From Porogramme epimiltina (lineage: Eukaryota; Basidiomycota; Agaricomycetes; Polyporales; Polyporaceae), in NCBI GenBank assembly GCA_900155495.1, contig FTLJ01000472.1, positions 22,591 through 86,590 on the forward strand: a stretch of DNA of 64,000 nt, in the 5' to 3' direction. The position numbers and the translations under genes were made by a program. The notes under the pieces are model-generated. The model was not told the DNA's origin. It did no database searches and was given only the letters and a program-made list of their open reading frames with translations. The first letter of the stretch is position 1. Each line of letters starts with the position of its first letter. This document shows, piece after piece, positions 48,229-59,554 of this stretch.

Positions 48229-48939
48229 GCGGCTAGTGAGGAACACTCCTCAGGAAAGGTTCTCGATTGGTATCTATTCTGCAGAGGCTTTGAATCAGCG
48301 CTCACGGGGGACATAGGGAGCAGGAAAGGCGAATACGAAACTAAATTGCATTCGTTCTCTTCACAGAAGACACGCCTAGTGTGCATAGGGGCTTGGGGAG
48401 GAGTCTGATGGTATATATTCGCACGCTCGCCGTGTCCAAGACCGCCACCACACGCGGCTTGAAGGTCATGCAAGCGCATTAGTGGAGGCACGCTGCGCGG
48501 AGAGCAGCTTAATTCGTCCTCGCGAAAGTTTGATGAGTCCGAGAAGCTCCGCCGCACTGCTGGCTTGTTCTGCTTGGGCCCGACGGGGTGGATTATCGCG
48601 GGCCGATGATGTCAGGGGATGACCTGAACGGATTCAACGCACCAATGCTATCCTTCGGCGTTGTTCTTCGCCAAGAATGTTAGCAGAAGTAACACATTGC
48701 GGCATAGCAGTAACATAAACGAGAGTCCAGATATGCCAGAGTAGCTTACTATACCGTTGGAGGAAGATGTGCTTGACGGCAATCGGCCGAGAACAGCTGT
48801 GAACGCCGGAGGAACATCGGCTCAATCGGATCACGATCACGTGCCCATTAGTCACGAAAGGTCACAGGAAAAGACGCCCATTATGCGCGTCTCTGGTACC
48901 GGGCGATTGGGAGAGTGATTCGGAGTGGGACGGCCATAA
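48229..48939. other. Intergenic between GH35 copy E and the GH15 gene
   Basis: About 700 bp with no supported gene. It includes GATCACGTG near 48834. Confidence 0.5.
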
Positions 48940-48985
48940 AGCCTGCCCCGCATTCCCCGCGTTTCCCTTCCACCCCCTCTCTGGA
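48940..48985 (+). promoter_or_regulatory. Pyrimidine-rich GH15 promoter with CCCCGC motifs
   Basis: Two CCCCGC hexamers (reverse complement GCGGGG, fitting the SYGGRG consensus for CreA/Cre1-type carbon repressors) sit 8 bp apart in a C/T-rich tract 45-75 bp before the GH15 ATG. Glucose repression is plausible but short motifs like this occur by chance in GC-rich DNA. Confidence 0.3.
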
Positions 48986-49021
48986 TCTCACACCGCTGTC
49001 TCCCCTGTCCAGTCAATAAAG

Positions 49022-52000
49022 ATGACGAACGTAAACAATGCTAAAGGAGAAAGAGGATACATACCCATCGCCGACCATGGCCTGTGAGTCTCCGACGTCC
49101 CGAAGCATCAGCGCGGGCTAACACAATCCCTGGCCCCTGAACAGGATCGGCAATCTTCGGACTGCCGCTCTCGTACGCTTCCCTTTCCTTCTTGACTCGT
49201 AATCTCTATCTAATCTCCCCATTTGTGCTCAGGTCAGCATTGACGGATCCAGTGAGTGCTAGTCTTGGAGCTACGGACTATCTTGCGTTCGAGGCGGGAC
49301 TCAGGGTGCGCTTAGTCGAGAGTTATTGCGTCCCCAACTTTGACTCTCCGTCCATCTTTGCTCGCATTCTGGACAAGGATAAGGTGGGATCTAGTATCTC
49401 GGCGCAGTAATGCAACGGTGTCTCAGCAACCATCTACGGCACAGGGCGGCCACTTCTCTATCACGCCCACGCTTCCCTTCACCACTAAGCAAAGCTACCT
49501 GCCGAACTCTAACGTGAGCACCATCTTCGCAGTCATGTCCACGCATCTCACGCCCTACTCAGATTCTCCAAACCAAGTATGCCCCGTCCAATGACATATC
49601 TTCCTTCTGTGGTGCCTGCTAAGACTGCGAACTCCCAGGTTCCTAAACGAGCAAGGCGTCGCCACCGTCACAGGTAGCCCCGCATCATCTCACGCGAAAC
49701 CCCACCCCTGAAGCGCATCCCCACAGACTTCCTCCCCCGCCAGCCCAGCAGCGCGACGACTCGCCCGCTGCTCGCATGGCTCATCCGCCGCGTGGAGGTC
49801 ATCCGCGGGAGCATGCCGCTCCGGATGGAGTGCGCGCCCGCGTTCAACTATGCGCGCTCCCCGCACACCACCGAGATCATCTTGGACACCTCCGTCGCGT
49901 CGCCCTCGCCGACGTCCCCGCGCGCACCGCACTACAAGGCGCTCTTCGAGTCGGTGGACGCGGGTCTCACGCTCGACCTGCGCTTCGTGGCCGAGGCTGC
50001 GCTTGAGAACGTGGCGGAGCCCGATGTGGAGTTCCGCTTGCTCGACCTCGCGAACAAGGGGCATAAGGGGCCGGGAGTCTTCACGGAGGTTACACTCCGT
50101 GAAGGCCAGACGGTGACGTTTGTGTTGAGGACGCCGCCGGACGTGCAGCTTCCGCCGCAGGCGCACCCCACGCACGCCGTCGCGCGCGAGATGGGGGTAT
50201 CTTACGAGAGTGAGCATCGCGTTGTCCTACAGGATCGTTCCACGCTGACTGAACGATGGCTTTCAGAGCTCGTTGCGGGCGCGTCTACTCTTCGCCCTCC
50301 TGAAGATCCTATCCTGACCAAAGTAAGAGCGCGCATATAGCTTGGGGCAGACATCCCTGACATACAGTTTTAGACTCTCATGCGCGAGCTATTAGAGGTA
50401 CCCTTTTCACACTACCGTCATCGATGCGCTCGCTCATCGTCGTTTCCGTGTGTAGCAAACAAACTCGTACTGGAACGCGTGGATCCGCCGTTCCACATAC
50501 AAAGGATCGTGGAAGGAGGCTGTGAACAGAAGTGCTCTGGCGCTCAAGCTTCTCATCTACGAGCCGACGGGAGCGGTCATCGCGAGCCCGACGTTTAGTC
50601 TTCCGGAGTATATAGGAGGGACAAGGAACTGGTACGCTCTCATCGTGATCGACGTCTGTGTCGACTGACCCGGTCCTGACTGTTAGGGACTACCGGTGAG
50701 CAGCTCAACACAGGGACCAAACCCGTGGGTGGGCTCACAAGAAAGGCAGTGCATCTTGGATTCGCGACTCGTCGTTCACACTGTATGCCTTGATCCGCCT
50801 TGGATTCACTTATGAGGCTCAGGGTGAGTACCATAGGGAATTCTAGGAGAACCATCATTGACTTTCGGTTAGCATACATGGATTTCATCTTCGAGCGCAT
50901 CCGTGCGCGCGATGCTGACGGTTCGCTCAAGATCATGTATGTGCTCAAGGGGAGTGACTTTGCGCCCAATCTGATGTCGCTGTTTCCGTGAACAGGTACA
51001 CCATTCATGGAGAGAAGATATTCCCCGAGGAGGAACTTGACCATCTCGATGGACACAAGGGCTCGAAGCCTGTTCGGTAAGCCTTTCGCTTCCGCGGCCG
51101 GGATTCGAAACTCAGAATTCCGCAGGATTGGAAACGGAGCTATCGACCACGTTCAGTTGGTACGTCCACCGCGTGTGGGCAGGACGATGTACTTAGGATA
51201 CTGATTCTTTGCGTCTAGGACATTTATGGGGAACTGTGAAGCCCTCTCCTCCCTCACACCGGATGTCTACTGATGTCTTGTAGCTTGGATTGTGTTTACC
51301 TCTCCCAGAAGGTTAGCCTACCCAAGATACACTGTCGATGTATAATTGACATGCCATTTTGCAGTACGGCAAACCGATTGTATGTGTCCTTCCTTTTCCC
51401 AGGTGATACGTATTCTAAGGGTACATTTCATGTATCATGAATAGGGATACGATACCTGGTGAGACCTTCTCTCCCTTCGCGTCCGCCTATGGTACTTACG
51501 GCCTTGTCCAGGGTTGCAATTCGCGACATGTGAGTCTTAGCTCCTTCGCTATGACCTGTATGTATGGATAACTGATCACGCATCGTCTCAGTGTCGAATG
51601 TTGGTTCACCCAGTAGTCTATCCCTCACTACAAGGTCGGCTGAGGATTCTCTTATTTGGCAGATGTGATTGCCCATGTCCACGATCCCGACTTGTAAGTC
51701 CTTCGGATTTCTCCGACAGTGCCATCGTCCCGTTGACTGAGTGCAACACAGGTCTATTTGGTCAGTGTACGCGGTTTTTAGAGAGTGACTCTGAGGGTTG
51801 ACGGTCACTCTAGGGAGGTGCGCAACCGGCACCGGCACTTCACGGTATGCACATGACTGCCGTTTCGTAAGGCTCAAGCTGACTGACACTGCTGTTAACA
51901 GTACTCCAAGGTACACGCTTCAATGCACCTCTCCTAAAGCACGTTCTGATTACTTCTTCTATACCAGGTCATGATGTGGTAAGTCTCTCATCCTCATAGG

Positions 52001-53021
52001 AATGGTGCCTCCCCACTTCCCTTCCCCTAATGCCGAGGTACCAGGGTGGCCATCGACCGCGGTACGTACCTCCACATTCACATCTCTCACCGGTCGCCCA
52101 ACCCAACGCGTTTCAGGCATCCGTCTCGCGGAGAAGCGCTCCCTCCCGTGCCCGCGGCGCAGCGAGTGGTATGCGGCGCGCGACGCGCTGTACGAGGAGA
52201 TCATGCAGAAGGCGTGGAACGCGGACAAGCGCTTCTTCGCGCAGAGCTACGAGGACCAGGAGATCCTCGACTCGGCGCTCCTCATCATGCCGCTCGTCTT
52301 CTTCTCGGCCCCGGTGAGTCGCGTGCGGTCTGCCTATCCGAGGCAGGGCGACGTCTAGAGCCTGAAGGCATCGCTGACCCCGCATGTGTAGAGCGACCCG
52401 CGCTTCCTCAACACGCTCAAGGCGATCCTGCAGACCCCCGAGCGCGGCGGGCTGACGTCCAACGTGAGCACTGTCAGCGTCGCGGATGCCGCTCGCACTG
52501 ACCGTGAGCACGCACGCGCAGGGCCTGGTGTACCGGTACGACGTCTCGAAGACGGACGACGGCGTCGGCGGCGAGGAGGGCACGTTCTGCCTCTGCACGC
52601 TCTGGTGCGTCGAGGCGCTCGCGCGCGCGGGCGAGTACGACAAGGCGCTCTCGAACCGCGCCGTCGCGATGTTCGAGGTGCGTGCATCTTCCGCTGGGGA
52701 GCGCGTGCGCAGGAGCTGACGCGGGCTGTGCATAGGACTTTTTGCAGTACACGAACCACCTTGGGCTGTGCACCGAGGAGATCTCTGACGCGGGCGAGGC
52801 GTGCGTGTCTCGTTTCTGTGTGTCGCGCGACGTGGTGTACGTGCTCGCTGACTTCATCCCGCAGGCTTGGAAACGCCGTCCAGGGTTTCACGTGCGTGCT
52901 CCGCGCTGTTTTGCGTCCCGGGGTGCATCTTGTAGCTTACACTTGTTTTGCCCCCAGACACGTTACGCTCATCTCGGCGGCGTACAACCTCTCGCGCATG
53001 CAAGGATCTTCGAAGGTCTAG
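49022..53021 (+). CDS. GH15-family glucoamylase/trehalase-like enzyme, about 33 exons
   Basis: Exons: 49022-49083, 49145-49172, 49233-49251, 49316-49383, 49445-49513, 49563-49576, 49639-49673, 49727-50322, 50374-50397, 50456-50631, 50687-50695, 50750-50823, 50873-50936, 50996-51076, 51126-51159, 51219-51235, 51284-51311, 51365-51379, 51445-51458, 51512-51529, 51592-51599, 51663-51693, 51752-51760, 51814-51844, 51902-51910, 51968-51978, 52045-52061, 52117-52313, 52392-52463, 52522-52677, 52736-52800, 52864-52890, 52958-53021. All phases fit; 713 aa. Motifs are [86 protein letters not shown] (catalytic acid Glu likely in WEVR) and [17 protein letters not shown]. The family hydrolyses alpha-glucosidic bonds with inversion; glucoamylase versus trehalase cannot be settled. 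No signal peptide, so cytosolic. Eleven exons are 18 nt or less. Confidence 0.85.
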
Positions 53022-53233
53022 TAGCATAACTTTGAAACGTCGGCCTGCACATAAGGGAGAGCAGGTTCAACGGTTAAGAGGAAGCCATATTGTACCAATA
53101 GATTAGGGAACTATTCGATGATTTTGATCCACGGCCACTCTGTCCGTAGTTCTCAGTATCGTATTATTCCGCAACCCACCACTAACACACGTCCACTAAA
53201 ATCAACAACAAAAAGCAACGTTGTCTCGGCAGA

Positions 53234-53304
53234 TGCATTAAGGGGGAATCGAACCCCCGGCGGGTCGATGGCAACGACCCAGGTTACCACTACCCCATTA
53301 ATGC
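53234..53304 (-). tRNA. tRNA-Gly (anticodon GCC)
   Basis: The minus strand folds as a cloverleaf of about 71 nt. The acceptor stem is GCATTAA with TTAATGC, discriminator A. The anticodon stem GGTCG/CGACC holds the loop TTGCCAT with anticodon GCC. The T arm is GGGGG-TTCGATT-CCCCC, which doubles as the B box of the internal promoter. No intron. It lies just downstream of the GH15 gene. Confidence 0.93.
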
Positions 53305-54349
53305 TTGTAAAGTGAAGGTGAATTCATATACAGCCTATCACTTGATATCCCATAGCACACCCCTACTCAACGCTCAACGTTCAACATTCAACAATCCAGT
53401 GTTGACCTTCACTAGTAAGACTGATGATGACCGGTATGAATGAGCCGCATAAGCGTGTGACTTAGCGTGCTGAGCTATCATGAGCTATCATTTCATATGC
53501 AAGTTACTGAGGCGGTAATTTCAACCTGGGTTGACTCAAAGCCGCGAACGAGGCTGATCCATTCTGAGTCCCGGGCCTAACCTCGGGCCCGATTCGTATC
53601 CTATACTTGGAGAGTTCCCTGCAAAGATCGATAGCGGGAGGATAATGAAGCGTTGAGAGGAAACGTCCTTGGCGGACCCGAGACAACATTTGGGCCTAGA
53701 TGCGCGGCAGCCCCTCGAGATTAGAAAGGGTCCAAGAACTGTGCACGGCGCCCTGTACTTACGCAGCAGCACCGCAGGAGTGGAGCTCAAGTAAGCATCT
53801 CGGAACGAGATCAGTGATAAGATACCAGAGATCGACAGAAGGGGAGATTTTAGATCGGCAGCAGATCCGGGGCTGGCGTTTGTTTTGCACGGTGTTGCAT
53901 TGGTCGAGTGTGAGGATGCTGGGCGGCGTGCAGCGGTTGGGTCAGATGCCGACGTCGACGTCATGGCGGCGACAGTCGGCGGTAGGGGTGTTGTTGCGCA
54001 ATGCGCAGGTTGAATGCCGGTTGGAGCAGCCCCGCCGAGACCAAAGACATAGGAGGTCGAAGGGGCTGCAGAGAGCGGAGACAAGCGCGGTATACAGGAG
54101 GACCGAATCGTCGGATCGAGACAAAGGCGAGAGAGATGAGGGAAAGGAGGCTAGCGGGTCATGCGTGCCGATCGGATGGCTCCCGCGACGGGAGTACGCC
54201 TTCTGCTCTTATAAGGCAGATTATCACGAGCCCCACGATGTCAATGTCGCTGTCCCGCCGCAGCCTGAGCCCCTCTACCTCCCCTCCTATATACTGACCC
54301 CCTTCACAGCGGAGCCCACCTTCACGCCCCGAGCTCGTCGCCGCCCACG
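53305..54349. other. Intergenic between tRNA-Gly and the P450 gene
   Basis: About 1 kb. Overlapping frames on both strands (182 and 276 codons) lack motifs and are Ser/Pro/Arg-rich. The right end holds the P450 promoter, with TATATAC about 60 bp before its ATG. Confidence 0.5.
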
Positions 54350-57300
54350 ATGCCGACCGAGCTCACCCCCGGCCAGCGCTATCTCCTCCGCCAGTTGCCG
54401 TATCTGGCAGCCCCGCCCGCCGTCGTCTATCTCGCTTCGCGTTTTGCCCACGACCGCCTCGACCGCGCTCTCCCCACCTGGCTTCTTCTTCTTGCCTACC
54501 TCTTCTGCTGGCCTGTCGCCTTCGTGCTGAACATCCAATGGAACGACCTCTCGAACGCGGTCCGCGCGCGCCGTTGGGGCGCGGTCATGCCCCCTACCAT
54601 CGAGGCCAAGTACCCCGGCGGCCTGGATATCATCTCAGGCATGTTCCGCTCGGATAGGTCGAGCTACCTCGGTGAGTTTTCCTCGTTTGATCCTGGGGAA
54701 GTCAATCCATACGTGAGGGGGAGTCGTGACCGTGAGTTGTGTAGGAGCTCGAAGGAGTTGAATGTAGGGTTTGCCACGGGTCGGGTACGGGTTGTGCGCG
54801 GGTCCTGGTTATCTTGTCTCGGGTACGGGACGCCCACGAATTAATGTCAACACTTGATGGTAGCGAGTTCTAGAAGATGCCCTATGAGGTCTGAATAGTG
54901 CGCAAAGAACCCAAGATTAATATCTATGGTTCTTTGTGTACTATTCCTCGCTACCATCCTCCTAATTGACACTCTCAACGTGGCTGGCGCGGTGCTATTT
55001 AGCCGGCACACCTGTCACCCTCTCTTTGTACACGGAGTTCTCCACGGCCCGCGCTTTAAAAGCGGAAGCATCGGTGTTGACTCTTTCGCGATCATGATCG
55101 CCAAGGCCGCGAGCATTGCGTGCGTCCGTGCGTCCCCTTTGTGGACACCGACGCCATAGACGGTACGAGCGAGTCGCACAACAACGGCGCGCCCACAAGG
55201 CTGCGCAACGAGCGCGCAACCGTCTTCGCGTCTGTCCAGACTGCGTCAACACCGTGCACGAGCTCCTTTGCGCTCACTGTATGCGCGCCCACAGCTGCAT
55301 GCTAGAGGCGCTGCTGCGTCAGCGAGTTGCGGTGCACCCCCATGAACTCGTACCCGCACCCGCGCGGGTATCCGTGGCATCCCCTAAAGTTGAATGTTGC
55401 GGACAGAATCACAATTTGCTTACGTCCCACTTCGCAGCCCACACCCTCTTCAAATGGAGTGAGCAGTATGGCTACACCTACAACTTCCGGGTCATGTTCG
55501 AGGACAGGGTGAGTCTCGTCCGCCGCTTGCCATGATGTCATACCCAACGCCCACACGCGCGCCCACTGAAGATCTTCACTTCGGAGCCGGAATACATCAA
55601 GGTGTGTCTTCTATTCTTCCACCGCGTCTATCTCCGCGTTCAAGCCACCTGCGCCGCACGCAGACCCTCCTCGCAACTGGTTTCAACCAGTATGAAAAGG
55701 GCCCGCTGCTGTTCGACCAGCTGCATACCCTGCTGGGGATGGGTGTGTTCAACTCTGACGGTGCGCACACTGTTCCTTGGGTTCTCTTCACTTGCTCATC
55801 CCCATATCTCGCTGTAGGGGACATGTGGAAGTACGTGTGCAACCTTTCGATACACCTCTGAGCATATACCGAGCACCGCGGCTGTACAGATTCCATCGTT
55901 CGATGACCCGCCCGTTCTTCAGCAAGGACCGCATTACCCATTTCGACATTTTCGACCGGTTCGTGTTCTTCTTCGATCTACGTCCTTCTACATCGACGTG
56001 CGTTGCTTATACTGTTGCGCGCCGATACAGACACGCGGACCACGCGCTCAAGAAGATGTCCGCGCGGATGAAGGAGGGCGTCCCCGTCGACTGGCAAGAC
56101 CTCGTCTCGCGCTTCACGATGGACAGCGCGACCGAGTTCCTATTCGGCAAGGACGTGCGCTCGCTCGACGCGCCCCTCCCCATTCCCTCGACGTTCGCGC
56201 GGCCTGAGAGCGCAAGCGCAGCCGCCGGGGAGCACCCCGCGGACCGGTTCGTGAACGCGTTCCAGAAGGCGCTCGAGGAGACCGCGGTGCGCGGGCGTTA
56301 CCTCCAGAGCTGGCCGCTGCTCGAGGTCAGGAAGGATAGGGTGAAGAAGTACCTCGGCGCGGTGGACGAGTTCATCGACCCGATCGTGGACGAGGCGCTG
56401 CGCAAGAAGGCGGCGGCGGGCGCGGACGTGGAGAAGGAGAAGGAGCGCGAGGTCCGCGACGATGAGACGCTCCTCGAGCACCTCGTCAAGTACACCGACG
56501 GTGCGTGCTACCCCCTCGCGAGCGGGTCGAGACGGCGCTGACGCGGGGCGGCGCTGCGCGCAGACCACAAGGTGATCAAGGACGAGACGCTGAACATCCT
56601 CCTCGCGGGGCGCGACACGACGTCGTGCACGCTCACGTTCGCGGTGTACGCGCTCGCGGCGCACGCGCCGGTGCTCGCGCGGCTGCGCGCGGAGGTGCTG
56701 CGCGTCGTCGGGCCCGCGCGGCGCCCGACGTACGCGGACGTGCGCGAGATGAAGTACATGCGCGCGTTCGTGAACGAGGTGCTCAGGTTGTACCCGCCCG
56801 TGCCCGTCAACTCGCGCTGCTCGATCGCGCCGATGACGTGGCGCCGCGTGGAGGGCGAGGGCGAGTGGTACGTACCGCCCCGTGCGCGGTGCCTCTATTC
56901 GGTGCTGGTGATGCATCGCAGGAAGGACCTATGGGGCCCGGATGGTGCGTGTTCGCGTGTGTGTGTGTGTGTGTGGAGGAGGCGCTGTGCTGACGGACGG
57001 ACTTGTGCGCAGCGTTGATGTTCGACCCGGACCGGTTCCTGGACGAGCGGGTGCAGAAGTACCTCGTCCCCAATCCGTTCATTTTCCTCCCCTTCAATGC
57101 GGGCCCGCGCATCTGTCTCGGGCAGCAGGTGTGTCTTCCTCCCTCCTTTTCGTTCTCTTTGCGCGGGGCCCTCATCGCTCGGCGAGCAGTTCGCGTACAA
57201 CGAGATCTCGTTCATGCTCGTGCGCCTCCTCCAACGCTTCAGCGCGATCAGGCTTCGGCAGGACGCGCACCCCGCGGCGCTGCCCCCGCCCGGCGTCGAG

Positions 57301-57471
57301 CGGAGCCCGTACGCGGTCGACGGGTGCGAGGGCGTGTGGCTGCGGAGCCACCTGACGGCGTATGCGAAGGTACGTCGGGTCCCTCGTGGATAGTGCTCTT
57401 CGTGCTGATGATACGGAATGTAGAATGGGTTGTGGGTAGAGATGGAGGAGGCCGTGCAAGATTCAGAGTGA
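54350..57471 (+). CDS. Cytochrome P450, CYP63-like
   Basis: Eleven exons (54350-54671, 55438-55508, 55572-55601, 55664-55760, 55818-55830, 55890-55958, 56031-56500, 56564-56944, 57013-57128, 57190-57369, 57424-57471) give 598 aa. The N-terminus has two hydrophobic segments (residues about 17-35 and 44-62), expected for an ER-anchored CYP63. Core motifs are [34 protein letters not shown] (oxygen-binding I helix), EVLR (ExxR), and the heme loop [11 protein letters not shown] with Cys519. The last exon restores the family's ending AK-NGLWVEM. It is a membrane monooxygenase; CYP63 enzymes oxidise varied hydrophobic substrates. Intron 1 is 766 nt, against about 50-70 nt for the others. Exon 5 is 13 nt. 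Confidence 0.9.
54846..54970. repeat. Imperfect inverted repeat inside P450 intron 1
   Basis: GATGGTAGCGAG (54856-54867) pairs with CTCGCTACCATC (54947-54958). Inside it, GAATAGTGCGCAAAGAACC pairs with GGTTCTTTGTGTACTATTC with only two mismatches. GTCAA and TTGAC lie at the outer ends. The result is a long hairpin in the middle of an unusually long intron. It could be a small inverted-repeat element or a structured RNA. Confidence 0.65.
56957..56974. repeat. (GT)9 microsatellite in a P450 intron
   Basis: Nine GT units occur in intron 8 of the P450 gene, just after the splice donor. Confidence 0.8.
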
Positions 57472-57721
57472 GTGTATGCGACGAAATGAACGCTTGTAGT
57501 CTTATTGGTAGGCGTGCGAGGTAAAGGTGTTGTACGCAGTGTATTACATATTGTGATTTTGTGTATACTTATTGCTATCAACGTGAATGTACGCCAAGAT
57601 ACGTTTTGTGACCGGCCAGAGCTCCGCCCACCCGGCCCCAGACCGCTAGCGCCGTGTGAAGAATTTTTAGTGAGGGCGTATCGATCTGTCGATAGCTTTA
57701 TGCTCCACCAACAACTGTCAT

Positions 57722-57735
57722 CCCCCCCCCCCCCC
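57722..57735. repeat. Homopolymer C14
   Basis: Fourteen C residues end 19 bp before the ATG of the F-box-like gene. Length is likely to vary or be miscalled. Confidence 0.8.
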
Positions 57736-57754
57736 GATCTACACTTTCTCTACC

Positions 57755-59287
57755 ATGCCAGCGAGGGCTCTTCCCACTGAGCTCGGTCTCCCTGTCATCG
57801 ACTATATCGGTGAAGACGCGGATGCCATACCCCACAGAACTACCAAGGAGGCAGGATACCTCAGAACACTCTGCATCTGTGCGCTGACATGCAAGGATTG
57901 GCTTCATCGCAGCCGTGTCAATCTCTACCGGACCATTTTCATCAACAAAGCTGTCACATTTGAATCCCTAAAAAGGACAATCGACACAAATCCATCCTTT
58001 CGACATTTCGTCCGCACTGTCCTTATCACTCCTGCCGGCCCCGGGCCCATTCTCCACAAAGAAACATACACACCATTTCACAAGGCACTCTTATTCCTCA
58101 AGGAAATGCCTTCATGCGTTATAAATATCTCAGTGCTGGGCCATATCCCACTCGACAACATCACTCGTAGGTGCCTGTCTTTGGGCTATCCCCACATCAC
58201 CCACCTTCAAGTTCGCCTCGACACCCTAAGCCTAGTCCCCATTAATCGTGTCCATTACCTCATCAACGCCTTCCCCTCTCTCCGCACTGTCTCGTACTCT
58301 GAACAGTATGGCGATGGACCAGAATACTGTACTTCGAAGTGCAGTCTCACTGGGAGTGGGCGTGCGCCACGGTCTAGACTCCTGGTGCGTAGTCATCATG
58401 ATCCGTGTCCAATCATCAATGTTTTACGGCGTTGAGATGTGGTCTAGGAAAATTACGAAATGAATCTCAATGGAAAATGGAGTATTCAAGGATATCAAAT
58501 TCATATTGTGCATATGCTCCGTCACAGGTTGGAGTGCATGGAGATACCGGGACGAGATTGGATTGAAGATGGTTAGTCCGAAGGAATACCAATATTTACC
58601 ACCCTCAACATTCATGCCCTTTTCATAGCTAGCGATGCCATTGATCTTTCAGATTTCCCCCTCCTTCGCTCATTAACTCTTCAACTCGACCCGGAGGCCC
58701 AATATCGCTCTCTAGTGGTGATGGCGAAACTCCTTAGGCACAGAAAGCCTCACCCATCCATTCGTAACCTCACGCTCGTATTCGGTGTGTTCGCTGCGGA
58801 ATCTGATGATTACATTGAGCGTATGAGGAGGGAGATGGAGAATATGTCGGGGAGAGAGTGCCAAACTCTCTATAGGGCGCTTGACGATATCCTTGGCGAT
58901 GAGCAACATGACACCGTCGCAACTGTCACCTTCAAATCTTCACAACATTTACCCAAAAATATCGTTGATCGTCTCACTGTTTCCTTACAAGCTGGGTTCC
59001 CTAAGCTCTATTGCCGGGGTAGTTTGAGGACAGATTTCATGATCGGAGGTATGTCACCGAGAATTGTTACAACACGGTTGTGCACATATTTGCCATGGAA
59101 TACTCAGCCCTTTTCACACCCAGGAGATTACAGCTGTTATCAGAGCGATAGGCCCCTACGAAATAAATTACACACGGCGGACTCCAGTCGGACTCAACGC
59201 AAATCACGTATTTTCATAGCGCGAAGGCTCGGGAGTGCGAGTCGCGGCGTCAACTTGAATTGCATGTTCCTCCCCTGCGCGACGTGA
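57755..59287 (+). CDS. F-box-like protein, exon structure unresolved
   Basis: The 5' frame (57755 to about 58384) has an F-box-like start, LPTELGLPVIDYIGED, then LRTLCICALTCKDWLHRSR and LYRTIFI, typical of basidiomycete F-box proteins. A second coding block from about 58577 to 59287 in the same frame has repeats with LRSLTLQLDPEAQYRSL and NLTLVFGVF. A possible donor GTGCGT lies at 58385 and an acceptor at 58576, but the roughly 190-nt gap contains other protein-like bits, and the 3' end loses protein character after about 59030. It may be intact with several introns, or decaying. It is not close to the F-box trio at the left of the window. Confidence 0.5.
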
Positions 59288-59554
59288 ATTTCCGCGGCAC
59301 GCTAGAGCTCCGTCCAGACCGTTATGTGAAGATTATTTTGTGAAGGGCCTATCGATTTGATAACAGCTGTAATGTACTTGCTATGAGAATTACGTTGCCG
59401 TATCCTCCAGTGGGAAACTCGTGGGAGAACTCGGAAGAACAGGCTTCAACGGGTAGGCCCGAGTAGTGATCGATGAGGTGTAATCACATTAGTCATTTCG
59501 GAGTCCAGAAGAGTGGTACATCCTATTCTACATCCGACCAGTAGACCTACCACA

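Noticed and set aside
53536..54530. 182-codon minus and 276-codon plus frames before the P450 gene
   Set aside because: They overlap each other, lack motifs and have Ser/Pro/Arg-rich composition; the P450 promoter lies here.
56140..56916. 258-codon minus-strand frame
   Set aside because: Antisense of the GC-rich P450 exons 7 and 8; His/Arg/Pro-rich.
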